From Aggregatibacter kilianii (GTDB lineage: Bacteria > Pseudomonadota > Gammaproteobacteria > Enterobacterales > Pasteurellaceae), in NCBI RefSeq assembly GCF_003129965.1, contig NZ_NRCJ01000008.1:62001-126000 (forward strand): a DNA stretch of 64,000 bases. The letters run 5' to 3'. The notes below the pieces were generated by a model. It saw only the letters and a list, made by a program, of their open reading frames with translations, ran no database searches and was not told the origin of the DNA. The translations under genes were made by a program, and so were the position numbers. This document shows, piece after piece, positions 7,510-15,347 of this stretch; position 1 is the stretch's first letter; the number at the start of each line of letters is the position of its first letter.

Positions 7510-7696
7510 GACTCCCCCAAGCATTTGCCCAACACTACCACCCGCTTATATAGCCCATCTAGACAAGACGGGATTTAGTGGCAACACTTATGGTGATATT
7601 ACGCAATACTCTGTAATACTTAAGCGTGAGCGTGATGTTTGTTTAAGTCGCTTGGATAAGATCCGTGAATGGCAAGTTGAGAGTGTTCAACATTAA
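7415..7696 (+). CDS. Rz1-like outer-membrane spanin lipoprotein
   Basis: The frame is open from 7388, but ATG 7415 has AAGGAG eight bases upstream, so I start there (93 residues). A signal peptide with hydrophobic core ILTIALALAALL precedes a lipobox LSSC, so the mature protein begins at that Cys and is lipidated. The mature part starts with a proline-rich stretch (TPPSICPTLPP), typical of o-spanins. It is embedded out of frame in the Rz-like gene over 95 bases and extends beyond it. Confidence 0.8.
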   Translation: MMLSNQSRKMSKKAILTIALALAALLSSCANKTPPSICPTLPPAYIAHLDKTGFSGNTYGDITQYSVILKRERDVCLSRLDKIREWQVESVQH

Positions 7697-7710
7697 AAAC
7701 AATAATAAAA

Positions 7711-7735
7711 GGCGGTTAAAACAACCGCTTTTTGT
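7711..7735 (+). terminator. Terminator after the lysis cassette
   Basis: GCGGTT / AACCGC stem with a five-base loop and TTTTT. The 110 bases that follow hold another small dyad (CCGCGAG / CTCGGG region near 7770-7792) and an AT-rich tract before the terminase genes. Confidence 0.75.
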
Positions 7736-7847
7736 AATCTATATGCTACATATTTTAAATCTAATTCCGCCGCGAGTATCAAAAATCTCGGGATTATATT
7801 TAAACTATGTAATGTATATATAACAAATCAACCAAAAAGGATTAACC

Positions 7848-8357
7848 ATGAGCAGAAAAGACGAGGTTAAATCCACGTCTCGGCGTGGTGAATCTAAATT
7901 AACTAACAAGCAAAAGCGATTCATTGAGGAATACCTCATTGACTTAAACGCAACCCAAGCAGCGATTAGAGCAGGGTATAGCAAAGATACTGCTAAAGAG
8001 ATAGGTTATGAGAACCTCACCAAACCTCATATTCAGGAGGCTATTGCAGAAGCTCAAAGCAAACGGTCAGAGCGTGCGCAAATTAAGCAAGATGATGTTA
8101 TTCGAATGTTGCTTGAAAACATAGAAATTGCTTCCGGTAAAAAAGCCGTGATCAAGACCGAAATAAGAAAATCGGAAGACGGTGAGCTTGTGGGCGACGA
8201 TATAGCGCAATTCGTTTATGAATCATCTAGCGTGAACAGATCTTTGGAATTGCTTGGTAAGCATTTGGGGATGTTTAAGGATGGCATAGACATTACAACA
8301 GGCGGGAAGCCTTTACCGACAACAATCAATGTGAGTTTTGGAGATGGCGACGCTTGA
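7848..8357 (+). CDS. Terminase small subunit
   Basis: A 169-residue protein with the Terminase_2 pattern: [20 protein letters not shown] (residues 18-37), then [20 protein letters not shown], which forms the DNA-binding helix-turn-helix, and a helical oligomerisation region. It recognises the phage packaging site and feeds DNA to the large subunit. The start follows AAAAGGATTAACC. It overlaps the large subunit gene by 14 bases. Identification is strong by family pattern and position. Confidence 0.9.
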   Translation: MSRKDEVKSTSRRGESKLTNKQKRFIEEYLIDLNATQAAIRAGYSKDTAKEIGYENLTKPHIQEAIAEAQSKRSERAQIKQDDVIRMLLENIEIASGKKAVIKTEIRKSEDGELVGDDIAQFVYESSSVNRSLELLGKHLGMFKDGIDITTGGKPLPTTINVSFGDGDA

Positions 8358-9687
8358 TATTAAGTTCCCGCCTAAGTTTAAACCGCTATTTCAAGAGATT
8401 TGGCGGTTTATTATTTTCTACGGCGGTCGTGGTTCCGGGAAGAGTTTTAATATCGCAAGGGCATTAGTCCTTAGATCTTACACTAAGCCGATTCGCGTTT
8501 TGTGCTGTCGTGAGATTCAAAAATCTATTTCTGATTCTGTTATTCAGATGTTAGCTGATCAGATTGAATTGTTGGGGCTTCAATCATTCTTTGAGGTGCA
8601 AAAAACACAGATTGTTGGGCGTAACGGTTCACGGTTTACTTTCGCCGGGCTAAGAACAAACATCACATCTATTAAGTCAATGACAGGGATTGATATTGTT
8701 TGGGTGGAGGAAGGGGAAAATGTCTCAAAAGACAGTTGGGATGTTCTTATCCCCACAATTCGGGAAGATGGTTCGCAGATTATTGTGAGCTTTAACCCTA
8801 AAAATATTCTTGATGACACTTATCAGCGATTTGTCATCAATCAGCCTGAACGTTGTTGCTCTGTACTGGTTAACTGGCAAGACAATCCATATTTTCCGAA
8901 AGAATTAATGGAAGATATGGCGCAAATGAAAGAACGTGATTATGAGCTTTATTTGCACGTTTATGAAGGTCAGCCGATTGCCGATTCGGATCAGGCGATT
9001 ATTAAGCCGTTATGGGTTGAATCTGCTGTGGACTCTCACCGCAAACTAGGCTTTACAGCTAAAGGCATGAAAAAGGTTGGATTCGACGTTGCAGATGAGG
9101 GCGTGGATAGTAACGCAAATGCGTTTGTTCATGGCTCGATTGTTGTTGATATTGATGTTTGGAAAAACGGTGATGTGATTGATTCTGCTAATCGCACGAA
9201 TCAAAGTGCGGTCAAATTTGGTGCAGATTTAATTATTTTTGACAGTATCGGTGTCGGTGCCGGTGTGAAAGCGCACTTCAAGCGTTTACCAAAATCGCTA
9301 AAAGTCGAAGGGTTTAACGCCGGCGGTTCGGTTGCTTATCCGGAGCGCGAATATATCAAAGGTAAGAAAAACCAAGATATGTTCGCAAACATCAAGGCGC
9401 AAGCTTGGTGGGCATTAAGAGATCGTTTCTACAAAACTTATCGAGCTGTAAAACATGGTGATGTTTACCCTGAAGATGAATTAATTAGCTTGTCTGGCGA
9501 AATTAAAGAGCTTGAATATCTAAAAGCGGAATTATCGCGTCCGCGTGTTGATTATGACAATAACGGACGGGTGAAAGTCGAAAGCAAAAAAGATATGAAA
9601 AAGCGCGGCATACCTTCGCCAAATATGGCGGATGCCTTGGTGATGTGCTACGCGCCAACAAAACCAAAATCACTACTGGATTTATAA
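8344..9687 (+). CDS. Terminase large subunit (PBSX family)
   Basis: The packaging motor. Walker A GGRGSGKS (about residues 28-35), Walker B with catalytic glutamate VWVEEGE (about 119-125), and the C-terminal RNase H-like nuclease with acidic residues in [13 protein letters not shown] and the late NMADALVM segment. I choose ATG 8344; an in-frame TTG at 8338 is less likely. It translocates DNA into the prohead through the portal encoded next and cuts the concatemer. Length (447 residues) is normal for the family. Confidence 0.93.
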   Translation: MATLDIKFPPKFKPLFQEIWRFIIFYGGRGSGKSFNIARALVLRSYTKPIRVLCCREIQKSISDSVIQMLADQIELLGLQSFFEVQKTQIVGRNGSRFTFAGLRTNITSIKSMTGIDIVWVEEGENVSKDSWDVLIPTIREDGSQIIVSFNPKNILDDTYQRFVINQPERCCSVLVNWQDNPYFPKELMEDMAQMKERDYELYLHVYEGQPIADSDQAIIKPLWVESAVDSHRKLGFTAKGMKKVGFDVADEGVDSNANAFVHGSIVVDIDVWKNGDVIDSANRTNQSAVKFGADLIIFDSIGVGAGVKAHFKRLPKSLKVEGFNAGGSVAYPEREYIKGKKNQDMFANIKAQAWWALRDRFYKTYRAVKHGDVYPEDELISLSGEIKELEYLKAELSRPRVDYDNNGRVKVESKKDMKKRGIPSPNMADALVMCYAPTKPKSLLDL

Positions 9688-9688
9688 C

Positions 9689-11023
9689 ATGAAATTTTTT
9701 GACGGCATTAAATCACTTGCGCTGAAACTCGGAAGTAAGCAAGAGCAGACGTATTATTCGCGTGGCTTGAGTTTAACTGACGATCTGGTGCAATTAGAAG
9801 CCCTTTGGCGCGATAACTGGATTGCTAATAAAGTTTGCATTAAGCGCCCGGAAGACATGGTGCGTAACTGGCGCGAGATTTATTCAAACGACTTAAATTC
9901 AAAACAGTTAGATTCATTCACAAAATTTGAGCGTTCACTCAAATTGCGCGAAACACTTACTAAAGCCCTCCAATGGTCAAGCCTTTATGGCTCCGTTGGT
10001 TTGTTGGTTGTAACTAATTCTCCGAACATTAGCGCGCCATTGAATCCAACTGAACGTCTAAAACGTTTGATTATTTTGCCAAAGTGGAAAATCAGCCCGA
10101 CCGGCACTAAAGATGATGATGTGCTTTCGCCTAATTTCGGACGATATAGTGAATATTCAATTCTTGGGGGTTCCCAATCAATTACCGCTCATTACTCCCG
10201 ATTAATTATTCTAAATGCCAATGACGCGCCATTATCTGATAACGATATTTGGGGCGTTTCCGATCTGGAAAAAATCATCGATGTACTGAAGCGGTTTGAT
10301 AGTGCTTCAGTGAACGTGGGCGATCTGATTTTTGAAAGCAAAATTGACATATTCAAAATTGCGGGGCTGTCGGACAAAATTGCCGCTGGTATGGAAAACG
10401 AAGTCGCAAGTGTCATTTCTGCGGTGCAGTCTATCAAGTCGGCAACAAACAGTCTTTTACTTGATGCCGAAAACGAGTATGACCGAAAAGAACTGACATT
10501 TTCAGGGTTAAAAGACCTGCTTACCGAATTTCGCAATGCGGTAGCGGGTGCGGCGGATATGCCGGTGACAATCTTATTCGGGCAGTCTGTTTCTGGATTG
10601 GCGAGCGGCGACGAAGACATTCAAAACTATCATGAATCCATTCATCGCTTGCAAGAAGCGCGACTTCGCCCAATCTTTGAAGTCATCGATCCGATGATTT
10701 GCAATGAGTTATTTGGTGGTGTTCCTGCCGATTGGTGGTTTGAGTTCGTACCATTAACTACGGTGAAACAGGAACAGCAAATCAATATGCTGAACACGTT
10801 CGCCACCGCCGCGAATACGTTGATTCAAAACGGTGTATTAAACGAATATCAGATTGCTAACGAACTGCGCGAAAGCGGCTTGTTTGCAAATATCTCCGCC
10901 GAAGACATTGAGGAAATGAAAAATGCTGATGAATTTGCCGGAAATTTTGAAGAGCCAGAAAACATGGAGGGCGCGCAAGTTCAGACCGGTGAAGGTCAGC
11001 AAGCGGGCGGAGCTTTGGTATAA
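9689..11023 (+). CDS. Phage portal protein (DUF1073 family)
   Basis: A 444-residue protein of the DUF1073 portal type: early WIANKVCIKRPEDMVRNWR segment, ALQWSSLYGSVGLLV, the PVTILFGQSVSGLASG block (about 290-305) that is highly conserved in these portals, and an acidic C-terminal tail. It forms the dodecameric ring at the capsid vertex. It starts two bases after the terminase stop. Some databases label DUF1073 proteins as anti-CBASS Acb1 family; the gene order here (TerL, portal, MuF) supports portal function. Confidence 0.88.
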   Translation: MKFFDGIKSLALKLGSKQEQTYYSRGLSLTDDLVQLEALWRDNWIANKVCIKRPEDMVRNWREIYSNDLNSKQLDSFTKFERSLKLRETLTKALQWSSLYGSVGLLVVTNSPNISAPLNPTERLKRLIILPKWKISPTGTKDDDVLSPNFGRYSEYSILGGSQSITAHYSRLIILNANDAPLSDNDIWGVSDLEKIIDVLKRFDSASVNVGDLIFESKIDIFKIAGLSDKIAAGMENEVASVISAVQSIKSATNSLLLDAENEYDRKELTFSGLKDLLTEFRNAVAGAADMPVTILFGQSVSGLASGDEDIQNYHESIHRLQEARLRPIFEVIDPMICNELFGGVPADWWFEFVPLTTVKQEQQINMLNTFATAANTLIQNGVLNEYQIANELRESGLFANISAEDIEEMKNADEFAGNFEEPENMEGAQVQTGEGQQAGGALV

Positions 11024-12350
11024 ACAACAGCTAAAGCAGCTTGTAAAAACGATGACAAGCGACGTAGAAAGGGCATTGCAACAACCGCAAGGCTCTTTTT
11101 TTATGGACGCCGCCGAGGGATTTAAGGCGATTAGTGCGAAAGCCTTGTTAGCATATTTGGAAAAGTACGAAAAAACCGACCGCACTTCACAGGTTGAAAA
11201 TATTGCGCAGGGTTTTGTTATTCGTGGCGACGCACAAAACCAGGCGGAAGTGTCAACGAACCTAAAAAATCAAACAGGTGTGGATTTAGCTGGGTATTTG
11301 CGCAATAGCCCGAACATTGCCGAGAAAGTCAATGCGATGACAACGGCAAATGTGCAGTTGATTAAATCTATCCGGTCACAGTATTTAGATAAAGTTCAGA
11401 GTGCTGTTACTCAAGCCTTGGTTAGCGGCTCCCTGAACAAGGATTTAACCGCGCAAATTAAAGCGCTTGGGCAAACAACCGAAAAGCGCGCTGCATTTAT
11501 CGCCCGTGACCAATCTTCAAAGCTTAACGCCGCATTGACACGGGCGCGCCATGAAGATTTAGGCGTTAAAAAATATATGTGGAGTACGGCTGGTGATGAG
11601 CGTGTGCGGGATAGTCACGCAGAGTTGGACGGTCAGATTTTTAGTTATGACAAACCGCCTGCGGTTGGCAATCCGGGGCATGATTTTAACTGCCGGTGCG
11701 TGGCTATTCCGGTGTTCGACGAGGTGCAGGAGAAAACTAAAGCGCAAGAGATACTATCGGAGCCAGTCAAAGAGAATTTATCGCTTTCGGTTGATAGGAT
11801 TGTTGAAAAATCACAGAAGATAGAACCTACAATTACGGCAGATATTAACAATATTGCCATAAAAGCAGGTGGTAAACTTGTCGGATTAGAAAATCGTCTA
11901 AAAAGTCCATCTTCAATAAAGAGAAAAATTGAAGCGGAAGTAGCAGATGGATTTTCTAAGTCACTGTCACTGAATAAAATTCGTGATGCTATTCGGTACA
12001 CGACCGTTTTCAAAGAAAAGGACTTTGTTACTCGCTATAAAGCAATGCAGTATTTGTTGGCAATCAAGGGGTATAAAACCATCATAGTCAAAAACACTTG
12101 GAAAAATGATAGTGCATATAAAGGCGTTAATACATTTATCCAAAATGAAGATGGTGATATTTTTGAAATGCAATACCATACGCAGCAGAGTTTTGACTTA
12201 AAAAATGGGTTATTGCATAAACTCTATGAGCAATTTAGAGATCCAAAAACGCCATTTCACGAAAAAGAGAAGTTATTGCTTGAAATGCGTAAGCTAAGTA
12301 GTAAAATTAAAGTGCCGGATGGCATTGAGCTTATTGAGGATAAAAAATGA
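10923..12350 (+). CDS. MuF/SPP1-gp7 head protein fused to a RelA/SpoT-like (toxSAS-type) C-terminal domain
   Basis: Residues about 20-265 are a MuF/gp7 head morphogenesis domain, ending in the usual STAGDERVRDSHAELDG and PGHDFNCRCVAIPVF motifs. After a linker, residues about 310-475 are an added domain not needed for a head protein. It shows RLKSPSSIKRKI (325-336), KIRDAIRYT with D355, an AYKGVN loop (398-403) and FEMQYHT with E415 and Q417. This order matches the basic R-x-K...S-I-x-x-K segment, the metal-binding Asp, the aromatic G-loop and the E-x-Q motif of (p)ppGpp synthetases. The usual loop His is Asn here. MuF proteins with C-terminal toxins are known in temperate phages. The start overlaps the portal by 100 bases, with AGGAAA six bases upstream. 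The synthetase reading is my motif comparison. Confidence 0.75.
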   Translation: MLMNLPEILKSQKTWRARKFRPVKVSKRAELWYKQQLKQLVKTMTSDVERALQQPQGSFFMDAAEGFKAISAKALLAYLEKYEKTDRTSQVENIAQGFVIRGDAQNQAEVSTNLKNQTGVDLAGYLRNSPNIAEKVNAMTTANVQLIKSIRSQYLDKVQSAVTQALVSGSLNKDLTAQIKALGQTTEKRAAFIARDQSSKLNAALTRARHEDLGVKKYMWSTAGDERVRDSHAELDGQIFSYDKPPAVGNPGHDFNCRCVAIPVFDEVQEKTKAQEILSEPVKENLSLSVDRIVEKSQKIEPTITADINNIAIKAGGKLVGLENRLKSPSSIKRKIEAEVADGFSKSLSLNKIRDAIRYTTVFKEKDFVTRYKAMQYLLAIKGYKTIIVKNTWKNDSAYKGVNTFIQNEDGDIFEMQYHTQQSFDLKNGLLHKLYEQFRDPKTPFHEKEKLLLEMRKLSSKIKVPDGIELIEDKK

Positions 12351-12565
12351 GTTTTCAATATTACTTAGCAAACGTTGGCGAGAATCAACAGAAACTTATC
12401 AGAGGAAACCCTTCTGATTTATTATCCTTTTCAGTATTTGAGCCAAAAAAATTAGAGTGGGATTCCTCACGAGGTATTTCATGGGCTGAACGCTTGCTTG
12501 AAAGTGGTTTTAGTGATTTCAAGGTCATTTCCGAAAGTGACGCTATCCGATTTATGAGAAACTGA
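12347..12565 (+). CDS. Small protein between toxin domain and alarmone hydrolase, unknown function
   Basis: A 72-residue protein, MSFQYYLANVGENQQ at the N-terminus, mixed alpha/beta in composition and slightly acidic, with no motif I recognise. Its ATG overlaps the stop of the MuF-Rel gene (ATGA), so it is translationally coupled, and the hydrolase starts two bases after its stop. Its place inside a toxin-antitoxin cassette suggests an immunity or accessory factor, but it could equally be a tail of the cargo with no direct role. Confidence 0.6.
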   Translation: MSFQYYLANVGENQQKLIRGNPSDLLSFSVFEPKKLEWDSSRGISWAERLLESGFSDFKVISESDAIRFMRN

Positions 12566-12567
12566 TA

Positions 12568-12990
12568 ATGACTTTATCAACAAGAGCTGAATTGTTCGCA
12601 AAATCAATCCATCATAATCAGATGGATAAGGCGGGCAGGCCATATGTTGAACATTTACAAGCTGTAGTAAATAACCTCGTAGAACCATCAGATGAAATGA
12701 TGGCAGTAGCATGGTTGCATGATAGCGTAGAAGATACTGAAATCACTCTTAACGAACTATCACGTTATTTCGGCGATACGGTATCGGATGCGGTTTCTGC
12801 TATCACAAAAGTGAAAGAAGAGCCATACGATAAATATTTATCCAGGGTAAAAGCAAATCCAATTGCAAGGCTGGTTAAAATCGCTGACTTAACCCATAAT
12901 ATGGATCTGTCAAGGTTGCCGGTAGTCACTGAAAAAGATTTAGTGAGACAAGAAAAATACGTTAAAGCAAAGGCATTTTTAGAAAACTAA
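12568..12990 (+). CDS. Small alarmone hydrolase (SAH/MESH1-like HD domain), probable antitoxin
   Basis: A 140-residue single-domain HD hydrolase. The pattern matches the hydrolase half of Rel/SpoT: FAKSIHHNQMDKAGRPYVEH (residues 10-29), catalytic H51-D52 in AWLHD, VEDT (54-57), and VKIADLTHNMDL (103-114) with D107 and N111. These residues bind Mn and remove the 3' pyrophosphate from (p)ppGpp-type alarmones. It is the third gene of the MuF-Rel unit. A stand-alone SAH acting as antitoxin to a toxic synthetase is known for FaRel/ATfaRel, so protection of the lysogen or producing cell is the likely job. Family assignment is strong; the antitoxin role is inferred. Confidence 0.82.
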   Translation: MTLSTRAELFAKSIHHNQMDKAGRPYVEHLQAVVNNLVEPSDEMMAVAWLHDSVEDTEITLNELSRYFGDTVSDAVSAITKVKEEPYDKYLSRVKANPIARLVKIADLTHNMDLSRLPVVTEKDLVRQEKYVKAKAFLEN

Positions 12991-12994
12991 AAAA

Positions 12995-13023
12995 TTGACA
13001 CAATAAAATTTATGCAGTAAATT
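12995..13023 (+). promoter_or_regulatory. Strong promoter between cargo cassette and second antirepressor
   Basis: Perfect -35 TTGACA (12995-13000), 17-base spacer and TAAATT (13018-13023). Transcription would begin near 13030 and meet a terminator at once, giving a very short RNA or attenuated expression of the antirepressor. Confidence 0.6.
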
Positions 13024-13033
13024 TTCCCACAAT

Positions 13034-13067
13034 AGCCGAATTGTAGTAATGCAGTTCGGCTTTTTTA
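13034..13067 (+). terminator. Terminator 1 in antirepressor leader
   Basis: AGCCGAA (13034-13040) / TTCGGCT (13055-13061) stem with a T6 tail, starting just after the predicted start of transcription from the promoter at 12995. Confidence 0.8.
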
Positions 13068-13079
13068 TTGAAATTTTAT

Positions 13080-13106
13080 AACCCGCTTGAATTGGCGGGT
13101 TTTTTA
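13080..13106 (+). terminator. Terminator 2 in antirepressor leader
   Basis: AACCCGC (13080-13086) / GCGGGTT (13095-13101) stem followed by T6. Second of two tandem terminators between the toxin cassette and the antirepressor. Confidence 0.8.
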
Positions 13107-13160
13107 TTGCCTGTAAGATAGCGATGTACACGCGACAAGCGGTGTTTCCTTCTCCACTCA

Positions 13161-13176
13161 CCGCTTCTTACGGGTT
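13161..13176 (+). promoter_or_regulatory. Possible C4-type RNA target in second antirepressor leader
   Basis: CCGCTTCTT (13161-13169) is perfectly complementary to AAGAAGCGG (4881-4889) of the C4-like RNA, and GGTT (13173-13176) pairs with AACC (4872-4875) in the same antiparallel order. In the same leader TTCTCC (13150-13155) could pair with the GGAGAA ribosome site at 13192-13197. Both suggest translational control of the antirepressor at 13204. Confidence 0.45.
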
Positions 13177-13203
13177 CCCTTTTGTGGAGTAGGAGAAAAT
13201 GAA

Positions 13204-13722
13204 ATGGAAGCGTTAAAAGCTGAATTTTTAGGTAAAGAAATCACTTTAGTTGATAACAATGGCGTTGCTTATGTGGCAATGCGTGAAGTGGTTGAAGGGA
13301 TAGGTCTTGCTTGGAAGCCTCAATATAAAAAACTTACAGATCAGTGGGATAAATTCAACTGTTACCATATGACCACAGTTGCTTTAGACGGCAAAGGGCG
13401 TGAAATGCTCTGCATTCCGATTAAAAAATTAAACGGATGGCTGTTTAGCATTAATCCAAACAAAGTGCGGTCGGATTTAAAGGGGCGGTTGGAAAACTAC
13501 CAAGAAGAATGTTTCTTGGCGCTATGGGATTACTGGACAGAAGGCGTCGCCCGCCGTGATGAAGTCAAAAATAAACTGGCACTATGGCAGCAGAAGAAGA
13601 CTGAATACACTCAACGCGCTGGGGAGCGCGGGAAGTTATTGCAACAATGCAAATCGGAAAAGCAGGCCCTTGAACGCGAGCTTTTACAAATTAAACAATT
13701 AGATCTATTCGCTAATTTATAA
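13204..13722 (+). CDS. P22-type antirepressor (P22_AR_N domain)
   Basis: A 172-residue protein with the P22 antirepressor N-terminal domain: GVAYVAMREVVEGIGL (about 20-35), then EMLCIPIKKLNGWLFSINPNKV (60s-80s) and ENYQEECFLALWDYW. The C-terminal 60 residues form a charged coiled coil. Start ATG 13204 follows TAGGAGAAAATGAA; an ATG at 13199 is in another frame. It lies in the middle of the head operon with its own promoter, two leader terminators and a 3' terminator, so it looks like an inserted regulatory unit. It is the second antirepressor of this prophage. Confidence 0.85.
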   Translation: MEALKAEFLGKEITLVDNNGVAYVAMREVVEGIGLAWKPQYKKLTDQWDKFNCYHMTTVALDGKGREMLCIPIKKLNGWLFSINPNKVRSDLKGRLENYQEECFLALWDYWTEGVARRDEVKNKLALWQQKKTEYTQRAGERGKLLQQCKSEKQALERELLQIKQLDLFANL

Positions 13723-13756
13723 CCGCACAATCTTTTTGGAAAGTGCGGTTTTTTAT
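13721..13756 (+). terminator. Uptake-signal hairpin terminator
   Basis: AACCGCAC / GTGCGGTT stem formed by a pair of uptake-signal cores, with a T6 tail. It overlaps the antirepressor stop codon. Confidence 0.8.
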
Positions 13757-13767
13757 TGGGGTAAATA

Positions 13768-14874
13768 ATGAAATTTACAGATAAAACAGCACAAGCAAAA
13801 ACGCAGCGCACGATTACGAAGGACGGCTTTTTAGTGGTGCCGGCAACCATTTCCAAGGTTGGCGTGTTTGACTATCTGGCAACCGAACTTGGTTTGGAAG
13901 AAGAAGGCATTAAGAAAGTCGCTCGAACGGAGAAATCTTTGTTTGGTGACGAAACCATTAAGAGCTTTGAAAATGCCACGCTGACTATCGGACACCCGGA
14001 AGACGGCGTAAATGCCAAAAACTGGAAACAGCTATCCGTTGGTGTGGTACGCAATGTGAAGCGCGTCGGCGATGAGTTGACGGCGGAAGCGTGGATTTAT
14101 GACGAAAACGCCATTAAAACCGTGCAAGAGCAGGGCGTTGAGCAATTGTCTTGTGGTTATGACTGCGATATTAAGCCGTCAACCGTACAAGATGCAGATT
14201 TTGAGATGTCGCCGATGATCGGCAACCACGTAGCGATTGTGGCAAAGGGTCGCTGCGGTGGAAGTGTAAAACTTGCCGATGAGGATAAAACCATTATGGG
14301 TAAAACCGCAAAATTCATTGATGCGTTTTTAGGTGCGTTCGGTATTAAGTTATCGGATGAGCAGAAAAAACAAATCGAAGATGACGAAGAAAAGGGCAAA
14401 GAAGGCGAAGGTAAACCGGAAGGGGAGAAAAAGCCTACTGAACCTAAAAAAGACGAATCCGACCCGAAAAAAGAAAAGGAAGACGACGTGAACAAAGAAG
14501 AATACGAAAAAAAATTAGCGGCAAAAGACGCTGAGATTCAACAGTTGAAAGACGCGCAGGCGAAGCAAGAAGCGGACGCAAAAAAAGCCGCCGTATTAGC
14601 CGACGCTCAAACCGTTTTCAAAGATGTGAAGTTCGCCGATAACGCAACCGTTCGTGAAATTCAAGAAAGTGCGGTAGTAGCTCAAGGTATTTTCACGAAA
14701 GACGAAGCCGCTAAGTTATCTGATGCAGAGATTTCCGGTGCATATCAAACTGCAAAAGCGGTTGTGGCGAAATTGGCTGATGAACGCAAGTCACTTGGTA
14801 GTATTTTGCTTGGTGACGCTACGCCAAATAAAGCCGCACCAACGATTGACTTCAATAAAACTTACAACAGTTAA
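13768..14874 (+). CDS. DUF2213 prohead protease with scaffold-like C-terminus
   Basis: The N-terminal 165 residues match DUF2213: TKDGFLVVPATISKVGVFDY, LTIGHPEDGVNAKNW, VEQLSCGYDCDI and NHVAIVAKGRCG, the last with a Ser/His/Asp-like set expected of phage maturation proteases. Residues about 190-300 are extremely charged and coiled-coil-like (Lys/Glu-rich), as in a scaffold fused to the protease. It would assemble and then process the prohead. Start ATG follows GGGGTAAATA. In comparable phages this gene follows the MuF gene directly, so the intervening 1.4 kb here is inserted cargo by inference. Confidence 0.82.
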   Translation: MKFTDKTAQAKTQRTITKDGFLVVPATISKVGVFDYLATELGLEEEGIKKVARTEKSLFGDETIKSFENATLTIGHPEDGVNAKNWKQLSVGVVRNVKRVGDELTAEAWIYDENAIKTVQEQGVEQLSCGYDCDIKPSTVQDADFEMSPMIGNHVAIVAKGRCGGSVKLADEDKTIMGKTAKFIDAFLGAFGIKLSDEQKKQIEDDEEKGKEGEGKPEGEKKPTEPKKDESDPKKEKEDDVNKEEYEKKLAAKDAEIQQLKDAQAKQEADAKKAAVLADAQTVFKDVKFADNATVREIQESAVVAQGIFTKDEAAKLSDAEISGAYQTAKAVVAKLADERKSLGSILLGDATPNKAAPTIDFNKTYNS

Positions 14875-14887
14875 GGAGAGTGACTAA

Positions 14888-15337
14888 ATGAGTTACGCTT
14901 ATGAACAAGCGCCTGCTCGTGCGGGTGAATTAGGTAAGGGCAACCTTGCCAGTGCAAAAACAAGTGCCGAGATGGTTTCTGGTGGCGCATTAAAAGCGGG
15001 TTTATTCGTCGCGTTAAATGCTGCCGGTGGTGTAAAAGCCTTAGCGGCAAAAACTGACGTGATCGCCGGTGTGGTTTTGGCAAGCCGAATCAAAGACGAA
15101 TGGGCGGAAGGTGAGCTGGTCGATGTCATGCACATTGCCCCTGCCGACGCTATTTGGGTGATTGTGGCAGAAGGTGAAACCGTTGCTCGTGGCGATAAAG
15201 TTTTTGCTATCGCGGTAACAAACAGCAACAAAAAATCCGGCACAATCCAAGGCAAAGCGGACGCAACCAACGCGATCGCCACTGATTACAACGTGATTGA
15301 TGTTAAAGGTCAATTAGCGTTAATTACCAAACTTTAA
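14888..15337 (+). CDS. Capsid decoration / structural cement protein
   Basis: A 149-residue beta-rich, Ala/Gly/Val-rich protein with a good start (AAGGAGAGTGACTAA before ATG). It sits between the protease and major capsid genes, where decoration or cement proteins (Gp24-like, DUF2190-like) are encoded. Composition and position support the call; individual motifs are weak. Confidence 0.72.
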   Translation: MSYAYEQAPARAGELGKGNLASAKTSAEMVSGGALKAGLFVALNAAGGVKALAAKTDVIAGVVLASRIKDEWAEGELVDVMHIAPADAIWVIVAEGETVARGDKVFAIAVTNSNKKSGTIQGKADATNAIATDYNVIDVKGQLALITKL

Positions 15338-15347
15338 GGAGTGATGA

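Noticed and set aside
9689-11023. Anti-CBASS Acb1 function for the DUF1073 protein
   Set aside because: The database name attaches to the family, but length, conserved portal blocks and the position between TerL and MuF show a portal.
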